A stretch of 7,240 nucleotides of DNA from assembly GCA_027451915.1 (NCBI GenBank), contig DAIDHU010000453.1, forward strand, positions 1-7,240, in the 5' to 3' direction. The number at the start of each line of letters is the position of its first letter. The first letter of the stretch is position 1. A model generated the notes under the pieces. That model made no database searches and had not been told where the DNA came from. It was given only the letters and a program-made list of their open reading frames with translations. The stretch comes from Thiomonas sp. (GTDB lineage Bacteria; Pseudomonadota; Gammaproteobacteria; Burkholderiales; Burkholderiaceae_C). A program made the translations under genes and the position numbers. Below, one piece after another: positions 5,012 through 7,240 of this stretch.

Positions 5012-6939
5012 CCGGCGGCCCGGTCGAGGGCGACAGGCGAGCGCAGGCGCCGCTTGCGCAGATGGACCAGGAGCAGGGAGATGGCGGCGGGGGTGACCCC
5101 GGATACGCGTGAAGCCTGCCCAAGGGTGAGCGGGCGGGCGCGGCCGAGCTTCTGGCGCACCTCGATCGACAGGCCCTGCACGGCGGCGTAATCCAGGTCC
5201 TCGGGCAGGGGCAGCTGTTCGTATTCGGCGGCGCGTTGCACGTCGACCTGCTGGCGTTCGATGTAGCCGGAGTATTTCACTCCGATCTGCACCTGCTCGG
5301 CCTCGTCGGGGCGCAGCGCCCGCGCGGGCGCATAGCGTGCGTCGAGGGCGCCGACCAGGCGTGCGTAGTCGACATCGGGGCGGCGCAGCAGGTCTTCCAG
5401 GCGGTACTCCCGCTCGATGGGCTGGCCGATGAGCTGCAGGGCATCGGCGGGCGGCAGGGTGTGGGGCTGCACCCAGGTGTCGCGAAGGCGTTGGCGCTCG
5501 GCGTCGATGGCGTCGCGCTTGCGGCAAAAGGCGTCCCAGCGGGCGTCGTCGACCAGGCCGAGCCGGCGCCCGTGCTCGGTGAGGCGCAGATCCGCGTTGT
5601 CCTCGCGCAGGCTCAGCCGGTACTCGGCTCGGCTGGTGAACATGCGGTAGGGTTCGCTGACCCCCTTGGTGATCAGGTCGTCCACCAGCACGCCCAGGTA
5701 GGCCTGTTCGCGCCCCGGGCACCAGGGTTCCCGGCCGCGCACCAGCAGGGCGGCGTTGGCGCCGGCCAGCAGGCCCTGGGCGGCAGCTTCCTCGTAGCCG
5801 GTGGTGCCGTTGATCTGGCCGGCGAAGAACAGGCCCGCGATCGCGCGGGTTTCCAGCGAGGACTTGAGGGCCCGGGGGTCGTAGTAGTCGTACTCGATGG
5901 CGTAGCCGGGGCGCAGCAGGTGCGCCTGCTCCAGGCCCTCGATGCTGTGCACGAGTTCGAGTTGCACGTCGAAGGGCAGGCTGGTCGAGATGCCGTTGGG
6001 GTAGTACTCGTGGGTGGCCAGGCCCTCGGGTTCCAGAAAGATCTGGTGCGCGTCCTTGCCGGCGAAGCGGTGGATCTTGTCCTCGATGCTCGGGCAGTAG
6101 CGCGGCCCCACGCCTTCGATCACCCCGGTGTACATGGGGCTGCGGTCCAGCCCGGCGCGGATGATGTCGTGGGTGCGGGCGTTGGTGTGGGTGACCCAGC
6201 AGGGCAGCTGGCGGGGGTGTTGCGAGGCCTGGCCGAGGAAGCTGAACACCGGCACGGGATCGAGGTCGCCGGGCTGCTCCAGCATGCGGGAGAAATCGAT
6301 GCTGCGGCCGTCGATTCGCGGGGGCGTACCGGTCTTGAGCCGCCCCTGGGGCAGCCCGATTTCGCGCAATCGGCGCGCAAGCGACACCGCGGGCGGATCG
6401 CCCGCGCGCCCGCCCGAGTAATTCTGCAGCCCGATGTGGATCTTGCCGTCCAGGAAGGTGCCGGCGGTCAGCACCACGCTGCGGGCGCGAAAGCGTATGC
6501 CGCTCTGGGTGACGGCGCCGCACACACGATCTCCACGCCCGTCGGACTCGAGCAGCAGGTCGTCCACGGCCTGCTGGAACAGCCACAGGCCCGGCTGGTT
6601 TTCCAGGCGGGAACGGATCGCGGCCTTGTACAGCACCCTGTCGGCCTGCGCGCGGGTGGCACGCACCGCGGGGCCCTTGCTGCCGTTGAGAATGCGGAAC
6701 TGGATCCCGGCCTCGTCGGTGGCCGCCGCCATGGCCCCGCCGAGGGCATCGATTTCCTTGACCAGGTGGCCCTTGCCGATGCCGCCGATGGAGGGGTTGC
6801 AGGACATCTGCCCCAGGGTCTCGATATTGTGGCTGAGCAGGAGCGTGACCGCGCCCATGCGGGCGGCGGCCAGCGCGGCTTCGGTGCCGGCATGTCCTCC
6901 ACCGACCACGATGACGTCAAAGACCTTGGGATATTCCAT
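5008..6939 (-). CDS. mnmG: tRNA uridine-5-carboxymethylaminomethyl modification enzyme MnmG
   Basis: A 643-residue FAD-binding enzyme (formerly GidA). With the GTPase MnmE it installs the (carboxymethyl)aminomethyl group on U34 of certain tRNAs, using methylene-tetrahydrofolate and NADH, and so improves decoding. Seen: the FAD motif VIVVGGGHAGTEAA (9-22); QMSCNPSIGGIGKGHLVKE (44-62); LNGSKGPAVRATRAQADR (84-101); GTFLDGKIHIG (160-170); GGRAGDPP (176-183); YCPSIEDKI (281-289), whose Cys282 corresponds to a conserved catalytic Cys; EYYPNGISTSLP (311-322); GQINGTTGYEEAAAQG (374-389); and the C-terminal helical domain with GLSIEVRQKL and VSGVTPAAISLLL. The start at 6939 is fixed by family alignment and by AGGTGA at 6945-6950 (minus strand) 5 bases upstream; the open frame extending to 7059 runs through the promoter and parS. 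First gene of the mnmG-rsmG-parA-parB cluster. Confidence 0.97.
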   Translation of the reverse strand: MEYPKVFDVIVVGGGHAGTEAALAAARMGAVTLLLSHNIETLGQMSCNPSIGGIGKGHLVKEIDALGGAMAAATDEAGIQFRILNGSKGPAVRATRAQADRVLYKAAIRSRLENQPGLWLFQQAVDDLLLESDGRGDRVCGAVTQSGIRFRARSVVLTAGTFLDGKIHIGLQNYSGGRAGDPPAVSLARRLREIGLPQGRLKTGTPPRIDGRSIDFSRMLEQPGDLDPVPVFSFLGQASQHPRQLPCWVTHTNARTHDIIRAGLDRSPMYTGVIEGVGPRYCPSIEDKIHRFAGKDAHQIFLEPEGLATHEYYPNGISTSLPFDVQLELVHSIEGLEQAHLLRPGYAIEYDYYDPRALKSSLETRAIAGLFFAGQINGTTGYEEAAAQGLLAGANAALLVRGREPWCPGREQAYLGVLVDDLITKGVSEPYRMFTSRAEYRLSLREDNADLRLTEHGRRLGLVDDARWDAFCRKRDAIDAERQRLRDTWVQPHTLPPADALQLIGQPIEREYRLEDLLRRPDVDYARLVGALDARYAPARALRPDEAEQVQIGVKYSGYIERQQVDVQRAAEYEQLPLPEDLDYAAVQGLSIEVRQKLGRARPLTLGQASRVSGVTPAAISLLLVHLRKRRLRSPVALDRAAG

Positions 6940-6944
6940 GGGGT

Positions 6945-6950
6945 TCACCT
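6945..6950 (-). promoter_or_regulatory. Strong ribosome binding site fixing the mnmG start
   Basis: AGGTGA on the minus strand lies 5 bases before the ATG at 6939. It decides the start over in-frame upstream ATGs at 6966, 7041 and 7059, which would add up to 40 unconserved residues. Confidence 0.75.
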
Positions 6951-6964
6951 GCTTCGAGGCCCAC

Positions 6965-6970
6965 ATTGTA
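6965..6970 (-). promoter_or_regulatory. -10 element of the mnmG operon promoter
   Basis: TACAAT on the minus strand matches the sigma-70 -10 consensus at 5 of 6 positions. It predicts a start near 6958 and a leader of about 20 bases before mnmG. The sequence 17 bases upstream (around 6988-6993) is GC-only and no -35 is recognisable. The parS palindrome is centred about 54 bases upstream of the predicted start, so bound ParB could affect this promoter. Confidence 0.5.
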
Positions 6971-7003
6971 GGCGTGGCGTGGTCCGGGGCCCGGGCAGGG
7001 GCG

Positions 7004-7021
7004 ATGTTCCACGTGGAACAT
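7004..7021. other. parS: parS centromere-like site (ParB binding)
   Basis: ATGTTCCACGTGGAACAT is a perfect 18-base palindrome. Its inner 16 bases (7005-7020) fit the chromosomal parS consensus GTTNCACGTGNAAC at every defined position. Known parS sites nucleate ParB loading near replication origins. Here the site is about 65 bases upstream of mnmG and about 3.5 kb from parB, so target and proteins are closely linked. It is the only full match seen in the window. Confidence 0.93.
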
Positions 7022-7088
7022 GGGCCGACATTCGCGGGCATCGACACGATCCATGACAAGAATCATTCCTGCCGCGCCCAAGGCCCGG

Positions 7089-7094
7089 TACATT
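7089..7094 (+). promoter_or_regulatory. Possible -10 element for the DUF2892 gene
   Basis: TACATT (4 of 6 to consensus) lies 32 bases before the start codon. The -35 position (around 7066-7071, TTCCTG) is poor. The call rests on position and this single hexamer. Confidence 0.3.
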
Positions 7095-7126
7095 GGGGCC
7101 CGGAGTTTCCCTCAAGGAGCGTAGCC

Positions 7127-7240
7127 ATGAAGATCAACGAAGGCGGGCTGGATCGCGTTGTGCGCGTGGTGGTCGGGTTGGCGCTGATCGCGCTGGCCGC
7201 GACGGGCACGGTGGGGTGGTGGGGTTACATCGGCATCGTG
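7127..7240 (+). CDS. DUF2892-family small membrane protein, N-terminal part
   Basis: Thirty-eight codons are visible before the window ends. The protein begins MKINEGGLDRVVRVVVGLAL, followed by IALAATGTVGWWGYIGIV. This is the typical start of DUF2892 (YgaP-type) inner-membrane proteins: a short polar start with a G-x-x-DR-x-x-R motif, a hydrophobic helix (about 12-27), then a G-x-x-G-W-W-G-Y-I-G turn leading to the second helix, which is outside the window. The family's function is poorly known; some members are fused to or lie next to rhodanese (sulfurtransferase) domains. AAGGAG (7114-7119) lies 7 bases before the ATG, an excellent ribosome binding site. It diverges from mnmG, with parS in the shared upstream region. 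Confidence 0.85.
   Translation, partial: MKINEGGLDRVVRVVVGLALIALAATGTVGWWGYIGIV

Noticed and set aside
5235..5248. parS-like GTTGCACGTCGACC, and GTTGCACGTCGAAG at 5961-5974, inside mnmG
   Set aside because: Each has two mismatches to GTTNCACGTGNAAC and breaks the palindrome; about this many are expected by chance, and both are explained by mnmG codons.
6435..6443. TGTGGATCT, a partial DnaA box
   Set aside because: Two mismatches to TGTGGATAA, isolated and inside mnmG; no cluster or AT-rich unwinding region, so no oriC can be called in this window.
5236..7056. Open frame of 606 codons on the plus strand across mnmG
   Set aside because: It is the mirror of mnmG codon bias in GC-rich DNA; mnmG on the minus strand has full-length family motifs. 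The same applies to other long antisense frames over rsmG, parA, parB and the FIST gene.

Overview
This is ordinary chromosomal DNA from a very GC-rich betaproteobacterium, most likely of the order Burkholderiales. The placement rests on a PhaM-type PHA-granule protein, the mnmG-rsmG-parA-parB gene order, and the strong G/C bias at third codon positions. I see no insertion sequence, integrase, CRISPR array, rRNA or tRNA gene. The genus cannot be fixed from this window alone.

Layout. Bases 1-265 (minus strand) hold the N-terminal end of a membrane-anchored protein, probably a DUF3108 family member, that runs off the left edge. Diverging from it on the plus strand are phaM (416-1135) and a FIST-domain protein gene (1360-2568). 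A 224-base gap between these two carries an extended -10 promoter candidate and two strong stem-loops. The FIST gene converges on parB, with a GC-rich hairpin between them. From 6939 down to 2618 on the minus strand lies a compact cluster, mnmG > rsmG > parA > parB. Both the mnmG/rsmG and parA/parB junctions are 4-base ATGA overlaps, and rsmG and parA are only 10 bases apart, so it is probably one transcription unit. Upstream of mnmG, in a divergent intergenic region, is a perfect 18-base palindrome containing a parS site, the ParB target. At the right edge, on the plus strand, a small DUF2892 membrane-protein gene starts at 7127 and is cut off.

How the parts work together. ParA, ParB and the local parS form a chromosome-segregation module, normally found near oriC, although no oriC or DnaA-box cluster is visible here. 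MnmG (tRNA wobble-uridine modification) and RsmG (16S rRNA G527 methylation) are the usual co-operonic companions. PhaM, next door, is known in Cupriavidus necator to tether PHA granules to the nucleoid and to activate PHA synthase. The window therefore sets a granule-nucleoid linker beside the chromosome-partition genes. No obviously new system is present. The most useful leads are the structured FIST leader, the parS embedded in the mnmG promoter region, a Leu at a normally basic position in the ParB N-terminal motif, and the phaM/par neighbourhood.
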